NCBI GenBank assembly: GCA_016703025.1
Contig: JADJCV010000004.1
Coordinates: forward strand, 2,359,501 to 2,423,500
Direction: 5' to 3'
Length of the DNA stretch: 64,000 bases
Origin: Candidatus Avedoeria danica
GTDB taxonomy: Bacteria; Chloroflexota; Anaerolineae; Epilineales; Epilineaceae
Each line of letters opens with the position of its first letter. The first letter of the stretch is position 1. The notes beneath the pieces are model-generated. The model was not told the origin of the DNA and searched no databases. It saw only the letters and a list, made by a program, of their open reading frames with translations. Below are positions 7,241 through 16,478 of this stretch, one piece after another. The translations under genes and the position numbers were made by a program.

Positions 7241-8805
7241 CACGCACCCCCGTTCAATTCACCCAACACCGCCGCGCGCTCCTCCATCGTCAGACCGTCC
7301 GCTTGCGCGATCGCCGGGCCGGCGTACGGGTCGTCGCGCTGGGAGACGAGGTCGGCGAGGTCGAGGCCGGCCCGTTGGAGGAGGGACCACGATCCGCCGC
7401 CGGCGCGGTAGAACGCGGTCAGGACGTGCTGGTTCGACAATCGCGCGCCGGATTCGATCGACGGCGACGACTCCGCCGTCGGGTCGAGGCCCATGTCCAA
7501 CGCGGCGCCGCTGCGCGCGGGCGGTTCCATGCGATCGACGAGGCCGGCCATGGGCGTGATGTCGACATCGTAGACGCCCGGCGGCAGCCAGTCGCGGCTG
7601 CCGTGGCGCGACTCGACCGCGTCGAGCGCGCGGGCGAGGTCGGACGGGGGCACGCCGGCGGAGACGAGCAGCTCGGTGACCGTCGGCACGCGAAAGCGCA
7701 CGGACGGGCGCGCCGGCGCGGCGGCGACGGGCGCTCCGGGGCCGACGTCGAGCAGCTCGCCGTCATCGGTGCCGGAGCCGCCGGCGCCGACGTCGTCCAG
7801 GTCGGCCAGCGACGGCGCCGTCGGGTCGAACAGGACGGACGGTGGCGAGCTGATCTGGCGGGCATACTGCGTGAAGTCGTTGTAGGCCTTCCACGCCGGG
7901 CGGACGCTCGCAGGCGAGAGATCCACGGATGCGAACAGGCCGTTCGCGGCGCCGGTGTCCGTCAGGGCGGTCCAGATCACGGCGGCGACGTGCGGGTCGG
8001 CGGTCAGCGTGTCGAAGGCCGTCCAGAGGTTGCGGGCCTGCACGGTATCGCCGGTGGCGTCGGCGTCCCACGACAGGCCGGTCGCCCAGACGCTCTTCAC
8101 GTCGACCGCGTGGCGGCCGAGCGCCGCCGCGGCAGCGCGCCACACCCGCCCGGTGCGCTCGGCCACGGCCGCAGCCACGGCCGCCTCGTCGACGCCGCCG
8201 TCCGGCAGCAGCCGAAGTTGCATGCCGATCGCGTCGAACGGCGGCGTCCCGACCGCCCAGCGCCCTGCTTCGATTGCGGCGCGCAGGTAGTCCACCCCGT
8301 CGTCGTCGGGCGTGCAGAGCAGGCCGCCGGCGACGACGGTGGCGCCGGGCGCCGCGGCGCGCACCGCACCGCCCACCGCCTCGAGCAGCGCCGCCCAGCG
8401 TGCCGGTGGGATGGGATCCCGACCCGCCGGCGCATGGTTCGGCATCGGCACGATCTCCCAAGCCTGCACCCGATCGCCGAGCGCGCCGGCCAACATCGCG
8501 GCGTGTTCGACGAGCTCCTCCAGCCACGCCGCACCAACGGCCGGCGCAACCGACGCGTCCGCCGCCGCAGCATCCGGCGCCACGGTCAGGCCGCCATCGA
8601 TCACGCCGAGCACGCGCAGCCGTCGGGCGGCAGCGGCATTGACGGCGTCGACTGCCGCAGCCAGGAAGGCATCATCGACCACCCGCCGTTCGTCGAGCAC
8701 GAAGCGAATCCGCACCCAACGCGCACCGACCGCTGCGGCAGCGGCCAGACGCGTGTCGAGGTCGGCGCTGGAGCCAACGTCAATGCCGATGCGGTTGATC
8801 ACCAT
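7240..8805 (-). CDS. TIM-barrel glycosidase-like protein
   Basis: 521-residue protein. The N-terminal 330 residues resemble an (alpha/beta)8 glycoside-hydrolase-like fold: IGIDVGSS, GARWVRIRF, VLGVIDGG, AWEIVPMPNH, VVAGGLL, FDAIGMQL. The position where cellulase-superfamily enzymes carry Asn-Glu-Pro reads MPNH here, so the usual acid/base Glu may be absent and catalysis is doubtful. The C-terminal part is Ala/Pro-rich with a short domain ending EERAAVLGELNGG. No signal peptide is obvious from the ATG at 8805; the frame is open to 8886, but that extension overlaps a dispersed palindrome. The gene overlaps the downstream PD40 gene by a base or more. The precise function is not recognised. Confidence 0.6.
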   Translation of the reverse strand: MVINRIGIDVGSSADLDTRLAAAAAVGARWVRIRFVLDERRVVDDAFLAAAVDAVNAAAARRLRVLGVIDGGLTVAPDAAAADASVAPAVGAAWLEELVEHAAMLAGALGDRVQAWEIVPMPNHAPAGRDPIPPARWAALLEAVGGAVRAAAPGATVVAGGLLCTPDDDGVDYLRAAIEAGRWAVGTPPFDAIGMQLRLLPDGGVDEAAVAAAVAERTGRVWRAAAAALGRHAVDVKSVWATGLSWDADATGDTVQARNLWTAFDTLTADPHVAAVIWTALTDTGAANGLFASVDLSPASVRPAWKAYNDFTQYARQISSPPSVLFDPTAPSLADLDDVGAGGSGTDDGELLDVGPGAPVAAAPARPSVRFRVPTVTELLVSAGVPPSDLARALDAVESRHGSRDWLPPGVYDVDITPMAGLVDRMEPPARSGAALDMGLDPTAESSPSIESGARLSNQHVLTAFYRAGGGSWSLLQRAGLDLADLVSQRDDPYAGPAIAQADGLTMEERAAVLGELNGGA

Positions 8806-8871
8806 ACGCCACCTCGATGCCGCGCGACTCCACGCGTTCCCGCACGTTCCCGAACGTCCTACGGGGTGTCC

Positions 8872-8903
8872 TGCAGGGGCGGACACGGGGACCCGCCCCT
8901 ACA
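8872..8903. repeat. Imperfect palindrome over gene end, GTAGGGGC family
   Basis: Inverted repeat with arms TGCAGGGGCGG and CCGCCCCTACA around a short loop. Read on the minus strand it starts TGTAGGGGCGG, matching the border of other palindromes in the window. The stop codon of the PH-domain gene (TAG, 8901-8899) lies in one arm. Confidence 0.65.
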
Positions 8904-9819
8904 GGATCGCCCGGACCATCACGATTCCCAACGCGATCTCGACGAACGCGGCGCACGCCAACAACATCCGCGCGGCCACCGCGAACCCGCGCTCATGGAC
9001 CACCGCGGCGAGCGCGCCGTTGGCCACGAGCGCCAGCAGTCCGACCGTCGGGAGGCGCCAGGCGCCGCTCTTCGGACCGGTCGGGCCGGGTGCGGTCAAA
9101 CCAACGCCGTCCTGTACGACGTAGGCGAAGCGCAGGCTGACCCGCGTCGGCAGATCCGGATAGTGCCATGCGAGAAAGCCGAACGCGAACGCCAGGACGG
9201 CCCCGGCGGCCAGCAGGAGCCCGACCGAAATTCCGTCGTTCCAAAGCCCCAGCCGGGCCCACGGCGCCGGGAAGGAGCGTTCCTCCAACGCTTGGCGCGC
9301 GCCGAGCCGCCGGCGCTGCACGAACTCGTCGGCGAAGGCGAGCGGGTCGGCAGGTGAGATCGCGTACGACAGCGCTTGGGTCATGATGAGGACCTGCGAT
9401 TCGGGCGGCATCGTGGCGTACACCAGCACCGGGCGCGGCTCGCCGGCGTCGTCGAGGATCGTCGTATGCCCGACCTCGTAGCCCTCCACCCGCACGCCGG
9501 TGAGCGGCGCTTGGTACGGCCGCCCCTTGACGACATGCGTGATCGCGCCCATCGGCACCACTTGGCGCGTCGCCGCCCAGCGGATGACGAGGGCGTCGCG
9601 GCTGAGGGCGTAGTGCATGTTGAACAGGCCGTAGCTCCAGTACGCCAGCCGGAGCGTCCCGGCCAGGAGCACGACGAACGCTGCGCCCCACAAGACGGTG
9701 CGCGGCCCGACGCCGTGCGCAAGCGCAAGGTAGAGCACGCCGCCGCACGCCGCAATGCCCAGCGCAACGAGGCCGAGTGCGATCCAGCGCGCCTGCGTCC
9801 GAACAGGGTGGAATGACAT
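8899..9819 (-). CDS. Membrane protein with bacterial PH domain
   Basis: 306 residues. Two N-terminal transmembrane helices (about 10-33 and 40-60) are followed by a PH-like domain (about 68-165: YALSRDALVIRW, PMGAITHVVKGR, VLVYATMPPESQVLIMT). Three or four more helices follow at about 195-220 and 255-306. The pattern fits membrane-anchored bPH-domain proteins of unknown function. It lies 21 bases downstream of the EpsI-like gene on the same strand and ends inside a dispersed palindrome. Co-occurrence with exosortase/EpsI suggests a part in envelope assembly, but this is inference. Confidence 0.7.
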   Translation of the reverse strand: MSFHPVRTQARWIALGLVALGIAACGGVLYLALAHGVGPRTVLWGAAFVVLLAGTLRLAYWSYGLFNMHYALSRDALVIRWAATRQVVPMGAITHVVKGRPYQAPLTGVRVEGYEVGHTTILDDAGEPRPVLVYATMPPESQVLIMTQALSYAISPADPLAFADEFVQRRRLGARQALEERSFPAPWARLGLWNDGISVGLLLAAGAVLAFAFGFLAWHYPDLPTRVSLRFAYVVQDGVGLTAPGPTGPKSGAWRLPTVGLLALVANGALAAVVHERGFAVAARMLLACAAFVEIALGIVMVRAIL

Positions 9820-9840
9820 CGCGTGGTGGCCGCCCGGGCG

Positions 9841-10581
9841 CTAGAACCGCCGCCAGGCGAGCGTCGCCGGGAAGAGGCTGGGCAGGAAGTCGTCCGTCAG
9901 CATCGCGGCCGTCTCGGCGGACGTGCCGCGCACCGGCGCCGCGAGGCGCAGGCTCACGACGCCGCGCTCGGGGTCACGCCCGGGGTGGTCCCACAGGTAG
10001 ACGTAGAGGAACACGAGCTCTCCCTTGGCGCCGCTCTTCTTGGCGGTACCGAAGTTCACGGACAGCGGCCGCGGCCCGTGCGGCAACCGCACGGCGCGCG
10101 CGTCGAACGCCTCGATCGCCCAGCCGCCGAGCGGATAACACGTCTCGGGCGTGTGCTCGAACAGATGGTAGCTGTGCCCGCCCCGGCTGCCGAACGCCGT
10201 GAGCCAGACCAGCGCGCCGTCCGCGCGGCGATAGGTGCGGGCGATCGAGACCTCGGGATCGCGCAGCCAGATGTCGACGGCCGGGTCCTCGGCCCGATCC
10301 TCACCCGCCCATGGCCCGAGGTCGAGCGGCAGCGCGGCCGGCAACGCGCTGAGCGACCAGTCGACGGTCGACCGCATCGCGACCTCGCCGGGCGTCCGAC
10401 CATACCAGCCGGCGGTGTCGGCGAAAACGACGTGGCCGCCGGCCGGCATGGTGGGCGGGGGGGGCATCGCATCGCGGGTGCGGGCAAACAGCAGTGCGGC
10501 GACGAGGACGGCGGCGGCAACGGCGATCAGGCGGCGTTGGCGACGATGCGTCGGCAGGCCCTCAGGTGGAAGCAACGACAT
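9841..10581 (-). CDS. EpsI-like exosortase-associated protein
   Basis: 246-residue protein with one N-terminal membrane anchor (about 18-34) and an extracytoplasmic domain of the EpsI type: ALPLDLGPWAGED, then HTPETCYPLGGW, then a region ending in a C-terminal basic residue cluster. EpsI-family proteins are encoded beside, or fused to, exosortases in exopolysaccharide and protein-sorting loci; their biochemical role is not firmly known. The chosen ATG at 10581 gives MSLLPPEGLP followed by the Arg-rich pre-anchor; it lies 17-20 bases inside the exosortase gene, implying translational coupling. The frame remains open to 10632, but that part would overlap the exosortase further and looks non-coding. 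Confidence 0.8.
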   Translation of the reverse strand: MSLLPPEGLPTHRRQRRLIAVAAAVLVAALLFARTRDAMPPPPTMPAGGHVVFADTAGWYGRTPGEVAMRSTVDWSLSALPAALPLDLGPWAGEDRAEDPAVDIWLRDPEVSIARTYRRADGALVWLTAFGSRGGHSYHLFEHTPETCYPLGGWAIEAFDARAVRLPHGPRPLSVNFGTAKKSGAKGELVFLYVYLWDHPGRDPERGVVSLRLAAPVRGTSAETAAMLTDDFLPSLFPATLAWRRF

Positions 10582-11392
10582 CACACCCCATCGCTCTCCC
10601 CATCCACAACAACCCCAGCACCGCTGCCGCAAACAGCACCGGGCTCGACAGCCCGTGGTAGTACGTCAGTCCGGGCACCGTACCGAAGGCCTCCGCCACG
10701 ACGAGCAGCCCGCTGAGCCGAACGGTGTTGGCGACGAGCGCGAGCGGCACCGCCAGCGCGACGAGCGACCAGCGCCGTGCGCGCGGCCCGTGCAGCGTCC
10801 CCGCCAGGCCGACGGCCAGCGTCACGAGCGCCACAATCGATCGCAGGCCGCTGCACGGCGCGCCCACCTGGAAGCTGCCGTCACCGACGATCAGCTGAGG
10901 GCCGCGGTGAATCACGTCTACGCCGAGCGGGCCGACGAGGGCGGCGGCTTGACCGGCAGCGGCGGAAGCGAGGCGCGGGGCGATGTGGGCGACCCACGGC
11001 AGCGGGATCGCCAGAGCGAGGAGCGCCAGCGGGAGGGCGAACGCGCGCAGCCACGCAGGCCCGCCGACGATCAGGCATGCACCGGCCAAGAGCCCGACGA
11101 GCGCGAGCGCCGAGGCGGGCCACAGCGCGTACCGCGCGGCGAGCGCATGGGCGGCGACGGACAGCACGACGAGCGCAAGGCCCGCGACGGACGGCGCGGC
11201 GGGTCCGAGGCGCTTTGCGGCGCGCCAGGCGAGGATGACCGCGGCCACGGCGACGAGCGGGCCGTGCGAGTAGTACGGGTTCACGCGCCACGTCGCTGCC
11301 ACCCAGGCCATGGCCGGCGCGAACAGCACGGCCGCCGCGATGAGCGCGGCGGCGGCGGCGGCGAGGGGCAGTCTGTCGTCAGCCTTCGGCAA
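10562..11392 (-). CDS. xrt: Exosortase (membrane cysteine transpeptidase-like)
   Basis: 276-residue polytopic membrane protein with the three exosortase catalytic positions in order: Cys180 in GAPCSGLRS, Arg225 in ANTVRLSG and His246 in YYHGLSSP. About eight hydrophobic helices span the chain. Exosortases recognise C-terminal sorting tails (PEP-CTERM in Gram-negatives) and are thought to cleave or transfer them during surface export. The start is a TTG 10 bases after the ilvE stop, giving MPKADDR; no better ATG exists. The EpsI-like partner follows directly. No protein in this window has a classical PEP-CTERM tail, so the substrate is open; see the findings on the Leu-Pro motif. Confidence 0.87.
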   Translation of the reverse strand: MPKADDRLPLAAAAAALIAAAVLFAPAMAWVAATWRVNPYYSHGPLVAVAAVILAWRAAKRLGPAAPSVAGLALVVLSVAAHALAARYALWPASALALVGLLAGACLIVGGPAWLRAFALPLALLALAIPLPWVAHIAPRLASAAAGQAAALVGPLGVDVIHRGPQLIVGDGSFQVGAPCSGLRSIVALVTLAVGLAGTLHGPRARRWSLVALAVPLALVANTVRLSGLLVVAEAFGTVPGLTYYHGLSSPVLFAAAVLGLLWMGRAMGCDVVAST

Positions 11393-11401
11393 TGCGTCGG
11401 C

Positions 11402-12346
11402 CTACGCGGGCGTCGGGACGGCGGCGGGCTCGAAGACCGGCGTGCACCAGTGGCGGTACTCCGGCACGCGGCCGCGGACGACATCGAAGTAGAGGTCCCG
11501 CAGCCCGGCGGCCACCGGCCCCATCTGGCCGGACCCGACGCGGCGCTTGTCGATCTCGACGACGGCGGCGATCTGGACGCCCGTGCCGGTGAAGAACACC
11601 TCGTCGGCACCGTAGAGCTCGCTGCGGTCGATCGAGCGCTCTTGGACGGGCATCCCGAGGCGCTCGCCACACAGCTGCATGACCGTCGAGCGGGTGATTC
11701 CCTCGAGGATGTTGTCGAAGACGGGCGGCGTGATGATCACGCCGTCGCGGACGATGAAGATGTTCTCGGCACTGCCCTCGGAGACGTGGCCGTTCTGGTT
11801 CAGGACGATCGCCTCGTCGTAGCCGTTCATCAGCGCCTCGCTCTTCGCGAAGGCGCTGTTCACGTACGTGCCGGTGATCTTGCCGCGGGCCGGCATGCTG
11901 TTGTCGTCCACCCGCCGCCACGACGAGACCATGACGCGGGCGCCCTCCTCGTTGTCGACGTACTGGCCGAACGGGGTGGCGAAGATCGAGAGCTCATCCT
12001 TGAGTCCGTGCAGCCGGACGCCGATCATCTCGTCCGACTTGTAGGCGAGGGGTCGGATATACGCGTCTTCGCGGTAGCCCTCGCGCCGGAGCAGGTCGAT
12101 CGTGATCCGGCTGAGGTCGTCGGCGCTGTACGGAAGGTCCATGAACAGGAGCGCGCAGCTCTTGATCATCCGCTCGAAGTGCTCGCGCAGTCGGAAGACC
12201 AGCATCTGTTGCTCTTCGTCGTTCCAGTAGCCGCGGATGCCCTCGAAACAGCCGGTGCCGTAATTGAGGGCGTGCGTGCGGACGCTGATCTTGGCGTCCT
12301 CGATTCCGACGATCTGGCCCTTGAAGAACGCGAACTGTCCCTTCAT
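11402..12346 (-). CDS. ilvE: Branched-chain amino acid aminotransferase
   Basis: 314-residue class IV PLP-dependent aminotransferase. Visible signatures are HALNYGTGCFEGIRGY, the Schiff-base Lys168 in SAFAKSEAL, EGSAENIF and FFTGTGVQIA. It transfers amino groups between glutamate and branched-chain 2-oxoacids, the last step of Ile, Leu and Val synthesis. Length and motifs are those of the IlvE group I family, with a slightly extended C-terminus. A promoter (TTGGCC, 17 bases, TATAAT) lies 58-86 bases upstream. It heads a same-strand run with exosortase, EpsI-like and downstream genes, though an internal promoter for those cannot be excluded. Confidence 0.95.
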   Translation of the reverse strand: MKGQFAFFKGQIVGIEDAKISVRTHALNYGTGCFEGIRGYWNDEEQQMLVFRLREHFERMIKSCALLFMDLPYSADDLSRITIDLLRREGYREDAYIRPLAYKSDEMIGVRLHGLKDELSIFATPFGQYVDNEEGARVMVSSWRRVDDNSMPARGKITGTYVNSAFAKSEALMNGYDEAIVLNQNGHVSEGSAENIFIVRDGVIITPPVFDNILEGITRSTVMQLCGERLGMPVQERSIDRSELYGADEVFFTGTGVQIAAVVEIDKRRVGSGQMGPVAAGLRDLYFDVVRGRVPEYRHWCTPVFEPAAVPTPA

Positions 12347-12403
12347 GCCTACACTCCCGACATCAGAGGGCGCGGCCGGTCGCCATGGGGGCGGCGCGGC
12401 GCC

Positions 12404-12432
12404 ATTATACCGTGCGGCATGGGTCGGGCCAA
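12404..12432 (-). promoter_or_regulatory. Sigma70-type promoter of ilvE
   Basis: On the minus strand TTGGCC (12432-12427), a 17-base spacer and a consensus TATAAT (12409-12404). Transcription would start near 12397, leaving a leader of about 50 bases before the ilvE ATG at 12346. Confidence 0.65.
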
Positions 12433-12458
12433 CCGGTTTCGCGGGGCACGGCGCCGGC

Positions 12459-12779
12459 CTATGCCCGCCCCCGCTCCTCCGCCAAACATCGCGGACACCC
12501 CGCTTCCGGCGACGCCACTTCGACCTCGTGCTTCAGGCAATACGCGTCGACGCGCAGCCGCCGCAGCAGCCCCCACCGCTTGACGACGGCCAGGTCGACG
12601 CGCAGCTCGCGGCCGGCGTTCGCGCGCAGGATCGCCGGGACGCCGCACTTCGCGCAGTCGCCCGGCAGCCACGGCAGCGAGCGGCGGCTCGCCTTGATCA
12701 GGCGGCACTCCTGGATCGCCCGGCCGCGGTTGTAGTCCTCGTAATAGTGGCGGCACTCGGTGCCGGCGGGGGTGCGCAT
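12459..12779 (-). CDS. Small zinc-ribbon-like protein
   Basis: 106-residue hypothetical protein with Cys pairs suggestive of metal binding: an N-terminal ECRHYYEDYNRG, a QECRLI, a CAKCG pair near the middle and YCLKHE plus GCPRCL near the C-terminus. A basic hydrophobic segment lies between the pairs. An AGGAG ribosome binding site precedes the ATG at 12779; the longer frame to 12836 lacks one. It stands alone between ilvE and the secreted beta-helix gene. A nucleic-acid-binding or regulatory role is possible but not shown. Confidence 0.65.
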   Translation of the reverse strand: MRTPAGTECRHYYEDYNRGRAIQECRLIKASRRSLPWLPGDCAKCGVPAILRANAGRELRVDLAVVKRWGLLRRLRVDAYCLKHEVEVASPEAGCPRCLAEERGRA

Positions 12780-12855
12780 GGCGGTGCTCCTGGGTGGGTC
12801 GCATTGTACCGCGGCCGCGGTGCGGGCGATCGGCATTTCGTTCGGGCGCGCGCCG

Positions 12856-14379
12856 CTATCGACCGACGCGCATCGCCCACGGCAACGCGATGCGGGCGCG
12901 GGGGACGGCCGTCTCGATCGGGGTCGGGATTGCGGTCAGGGTCGCGGTCGCGGTCGATGTTGCGGGCCATGTCGAGGTCCATGTCGAGGTCGACGTCGCC
13001 ATGGAGGTCGCCATGGTTGTCGCACTCGACGTCGGCGGCCCCGACGACACCGTCGGCTCGGGTGTCGGCCCTGGCGGCGCCAGCCGCGGCGGCGACCCGG
13101 TCGTATCGCACGTCCGCCCGTCCCGGTACTCGAACGCGCCGATGTCGGGCCGAGCGTCGTCCCGCGCGTTGCCGCACCAGTCGTCGATGAGGCCGGAAAT
13201 CGTCCGGGCTTGATCGACGATCGCGCTGCCGTCCTTCAGCGCGAAGTCGCGCCCGTCGGGGTCGCGAAACCAGGTGCGGAAGTCGGCGGCGCTGAGTTGG
13301 AGGGTGCCGACGATCCGGGCCTTGCCGCCGTCGCGCTCGCGGACGCGGCCTTGGACGAGATTGCCGGTGATGTCGGCGACCGACGCGGCGAAGCGGACGT
13401 CGATCCCGGCCGTGTCGTAGAGCGTATTGTGCTCGATCCGCGTCGCCTTGGCCTCGTTCAGGTAGATCCCGACGTCCGCCGGGCAGTGGGCGATGACGTT
13501 GTTGCGCATCACGCCGCCCTGGTGCTCCGGGCTGCACGTCCCGTCCTCGCAGATCCGGTCCGGGCTCGACCCGCCGCCGCCGAAGGACAGGCCTAGCCGG
13601 ATCCCGCCCTTGTGGAGCATCTCGCACACGACGAGGTTGCGCTCGAACACACCGTCGCGGCTGTTGCCCTTGAGGAACGCGGCGTAGCTGATGTGGTCGC
13701 CGCCGTCCTTGAAGTGATCGTGGATGAAGTTGCCGACGACGTGCCACCGCCGCCCGCCCACGACATCGATCGGCGTCACCGGGTTGCTCGTCTTTCGCCC
13801 CGCCGGGCTGAAGAACTCGGTGTCGCGGATGACGACGTCGTCCGGCCAGCGCCAGCCGCCGCCCGCCGCGCCCATGTCCTGCCCGTTGCCCTTGATCATC
13901 GCGTTGAACGCATGCAGCCGGCCGCCGTCGATCACCGTCCGCTCCGCATCGCCGACGATGTGGAACGCGTGCTCGCACCGGCTGTCGTCCGCGCAGTCGC
14001 CTTCGATGTCGAGGTTCTCGAAGCGCCAGTCGGCGGCGGTCACGTGGAAGCCCTCGACGTACGTGCCGTCCGTCGACACGAACCGCAGCAGCGCGTCGCC
14101 GAGCGTGGCCGCGCGGACGGTGATGGGGCGGTCGGGGGTGCCGGGGCGGGTGACGGCGAGCTTGGGGGGGAGGGTGTAGGTGCCGGGGGCGAGGGTGATC
14201 ACGTCGCCGGGGGAGGCGGCGGCGAGGGCGCGGGTGAGGTCGGCGGGGGTGTGGACGGGGATGTCTCGGGACTGGGCGTGGGCGGAAGGGGACGGTGACG
14301 TCGACTGTGCGATGGCAACGGCAAGGGCGACGACGCAGGCGTAACGAGTCGCGGCAGCGGCCGGTTGGCGCGCCGTCAA
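12856..14379 (-). CDS. Secreted right-handed beta-helix protein
   Basis: About 507 residues. A signal peptide (VVALAVAIAQ, cleavage near SAHAQ) is followed by a parallel beta-helix: VITLAPGTYTL, WRFENLDIEG, VVIRDTEFFSP, RIEHNTLYDT, with the family end motif PDIGAFEY. Such proteins are often polysaccharide lyases or adhesins. A Thr/Pro/Ser-rich linker (about 425-490) leads to the terminal ARIALPWAMRVGR, which carries the Leu-Pro motif seen in other secreted proteins here. I chose the TTG at 14379 because it overlaps the propeller stop as TTGA and puts the signal peptide at the N-terminus. An ATG at 14433 is possible but would lie within the upstream gene. Confidence 0.8.
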   Translation of the reverse strand: MTARQPAAAATRYACVVALAVAIAQSTSPSPSAHAQSRDIPVHTPADLTRALAAASPGDVITLAPGTYTLPPKLAVTRPGTPDRPITVRAATLGDALLRFVSTDGTYVEGFHVTAADWRFENLDIEGDCADDSRCEHAFHIVGDAERTVIDGGRLHAFNAMIKGNGQDMGAAGGGWRWPDDVVIRDTEFFSPAGRKTSNPVTPIDVVGGRRWHVVGNFIHDHFKDGGDHISYAAFLKGNSRDGVFERNLVVCEMLHKGGIRLGLSFGGGGSSPDRICEDGTCSPEHQGGVMRNNVIAHCPADVGIYLNEAKATRIEHNTLYDTAGIDVRFAASVADITGNLVQGRVRERDGGKARIVGTLQLSAADFRTWFRDPDGRDFALKDGSAIVDQARTISGLIDDWCGNARDDARPDIGAFEYRDGRTCDTTGSPPRLAPPGPTPEPTVSSGPPTSSATTMATSMATSTSTWTSTWPATSTATATLTAIPTPIETAVPRARIALPWAMRVGR

Positions 14380-16411
14380 CGAGCCGTCGGCGTCGTCTCG
14401 TCCGCCACCTCCACCACCCGCGGACTCCCCCATCCACCATCGTCATCCACGCCCGCCCGTCCGGCCCGAACGCGATATCGCGCACGCTCGACACGTCGAG
14501 GAGCATGAGCGACCGCCACGCTCCGTCCGGCCGGCGCACGCGCACCTCGCCGGGGAGGCCGCCAAGCCACGCGCTGCCATCGGGGGCGATCGCCAAGGTC
14601 GGATCGTACGGTTGCCGTTCACCGGCTGGCTGCAGGTCCAGCAACGGTTGGCCGGTGAACGCATCCCACGTCCCGTCGGCCGAGCGGCGTACGAGGCCTC
14701 GCTCACCGCTGAAGAGCCAGACGGCGCCCGTGCCGTCGCCCGCCAGCTGCACGATCCCGCTCGTCACAACATCGGCCGGCATGGCCACGTCCGTCCAGCT
14801 GCCGTCCGCTTGAAGCGACGCGATGTGCCCTCTGGAGCTGCCCTCAATGCCCACCCACACGGCCCCTCCCCCACCCGTCGCCACGTCCCGTACTTGGCCG
14901 CTCGGCAATCCGGTGGCCACCGAATGCGGTTCCCAACGGCCATCCGGCCGATGCCGGGTCACGAACACTTCCGCGCTCATCCCCTTGGCGACGGCCCACA
15001 CCGAGCCGTCGTTCGCGGTGACGACGCGGGAGACGTCGCGGCCGCCGAGTGCGTCGGGACCGGCGAACTGCGTCCAGGCGCCGTCAGGTGCGAGATGCAC
15101 GAGGCCGGTCGCAGTGGCATACCAGACCCCGTCAGGCGCGAGGGCGATGTCGCGGATCTCGCCGGCCGCCGACGGAAAGCCCTCCAGGAAGTGCTGCCAT
15201 TCGCCCTTCTCATTGCGATGATGGGTGTCCATCCAAACCTCGGCGCCGTCCACGGCCACGGCGTTCGGGGACTCCGGGCCGCCGATCCATTCCTGGCGCC
15301 AGGTGCCATCCGGGAGTCGTCGGGAGACGGTGCCCGATCCCATCCAGGCGACACCGTCCGCATCCAAGATGAGGCCCGTCGCCCATGCCACTCCCCGTCC
15401 CGGAACCTCGAAGTTCCATCGACCGGAATGGTTGTCGTCCGGGACATAGATCCCTTTCGTGCCTCCGAACCACGGTCGGCCGGCGCGATCGAAGGCGATC
15501 GAATGGAGTCCGGTTTCGTCGGCCGCGAGCCTGACCTCGTCCATCGATGCAGGCGTCCATCGGCCGGTGTTGCCGAGGACGTCGGCGAACGCGACGATCC
15601 GCTGCAACGGGTTCGAGTACTTCAGAGTGCCGTACAGCGCCCAGATCTGCCCATCCGGGCGCTCGGCCAACATCGGAATCGGCCCAAGTTCGATCCTCAG
15701 CCCGTCCGCCGAATCGAACGACTCCCATCGCCCGTCCGCGCGTCGAACGGCGACGCCGGCCGGCGCACCCTGCGGCGCATAAGCAACCCACACATCGCCG
15801 TTCGCCGCGGCAAGCATGTCCGTCACGCTCACCTTCGGCCCGAGCGGGTACCCGCGCACGGGCGATTCCCAGCCGCAAGTGGCGCCTAGTCGCGCCACGC
15901 CGGAACCCCCGCCCACCCAGACGCCCCCGGAGCGATCCACGGCCACGTGATCGGCATCGACCGGCACGTTGATCGACCCCGACCGCCCATCCGCGTTCAG
16001 CCGCGCCAGATCCCCACCTACAATCGCCCACACGCTACCGTTGGGCGCCACCGCCAGATCCGTCCCGGTACTCCACTCGAGGCCGTCCGCCTCTGTGTAC
16101 GACTTGACCAACGCCCCATCGCGCGACCGCCGAGCAGCCCCATCGATCCCGACGGACCACACATCGCCCGTGCGCGGATCGAGCGCCATCGCCTGCACGT
16201 CGTTCGCCGGCCGCAGGTGCTCCCACCGCCGCGCCGCCAAGGTCGGCAGCGGCCCCGGCGTCGGACCGTACACAGGCGATGCGAAGTTACATGCGGGTCC
16301 GAACGCAAACGGAAGGTAGATTCGATGCTCAGCATGCGCGATCGACGTCGGCGTGAGCGCAGCGAACAGCGAGGCAAGGGCGACGGGCCAGCACAGGAAG
16401 CGCGGGTGCAT
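14376..16411 (-). CDS. Secreted Reg_prop-like beta-propeller protein (one frameshift)
   Basis: About 678 residues. A signal peptide (MHPRFLCWPVALASLFAAL...) is followed directly by HRIYLPFAFG and then many propeller blades of the two-component-regulator type (repeated LAVAPNGSVWA, IAFDRAGRPWFGG, IALAPDGVWYAT). No kinase or membrane domain follows, so this is a free secreted or surface propeller. Near 14417 the frame must shift by one base: read as written it runs on without a stop to 12698 across the beta-helix gene, whereas one added G gives GVRGVVEVADE and a stop at 14376. The paralogue at 30937 ends GVRGFEWGP, which supports the corrected end. The ATG at 16411 is chosen by the signal peptide. 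Confidence 0.78.
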
Positions 16412-16478
16412 TGTTGGCTCTCCGAGACGACGTTGGCGGGCTTTGGCCGATGTTCGGAGAGCATACTGCGTGCGCGCG

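Noticed and set aside
7179..9357. Long plus-strand frame of 725 codons opposite the glycosidase-like and PH-domain genes
   Set aside because: Arg/His/Gly-rich shadow with no recognisable motifs; minus-strand genes have real domains.
10235..12583. Plus-strand frame of 782 codons opposite exosortase and ilvE
   Set aside because: No motifs; ilvE and exosortase catalytic residues on the other strand are unambiguous.
12698..14375. Long open frame continuing the propeller gene by 560 codons
   Set aside because: The sequence becomes Arg/Pro/His-rich without any domain, overlaps the well-supported beta-helix gene, and a one-base correction gives a sensible stop.
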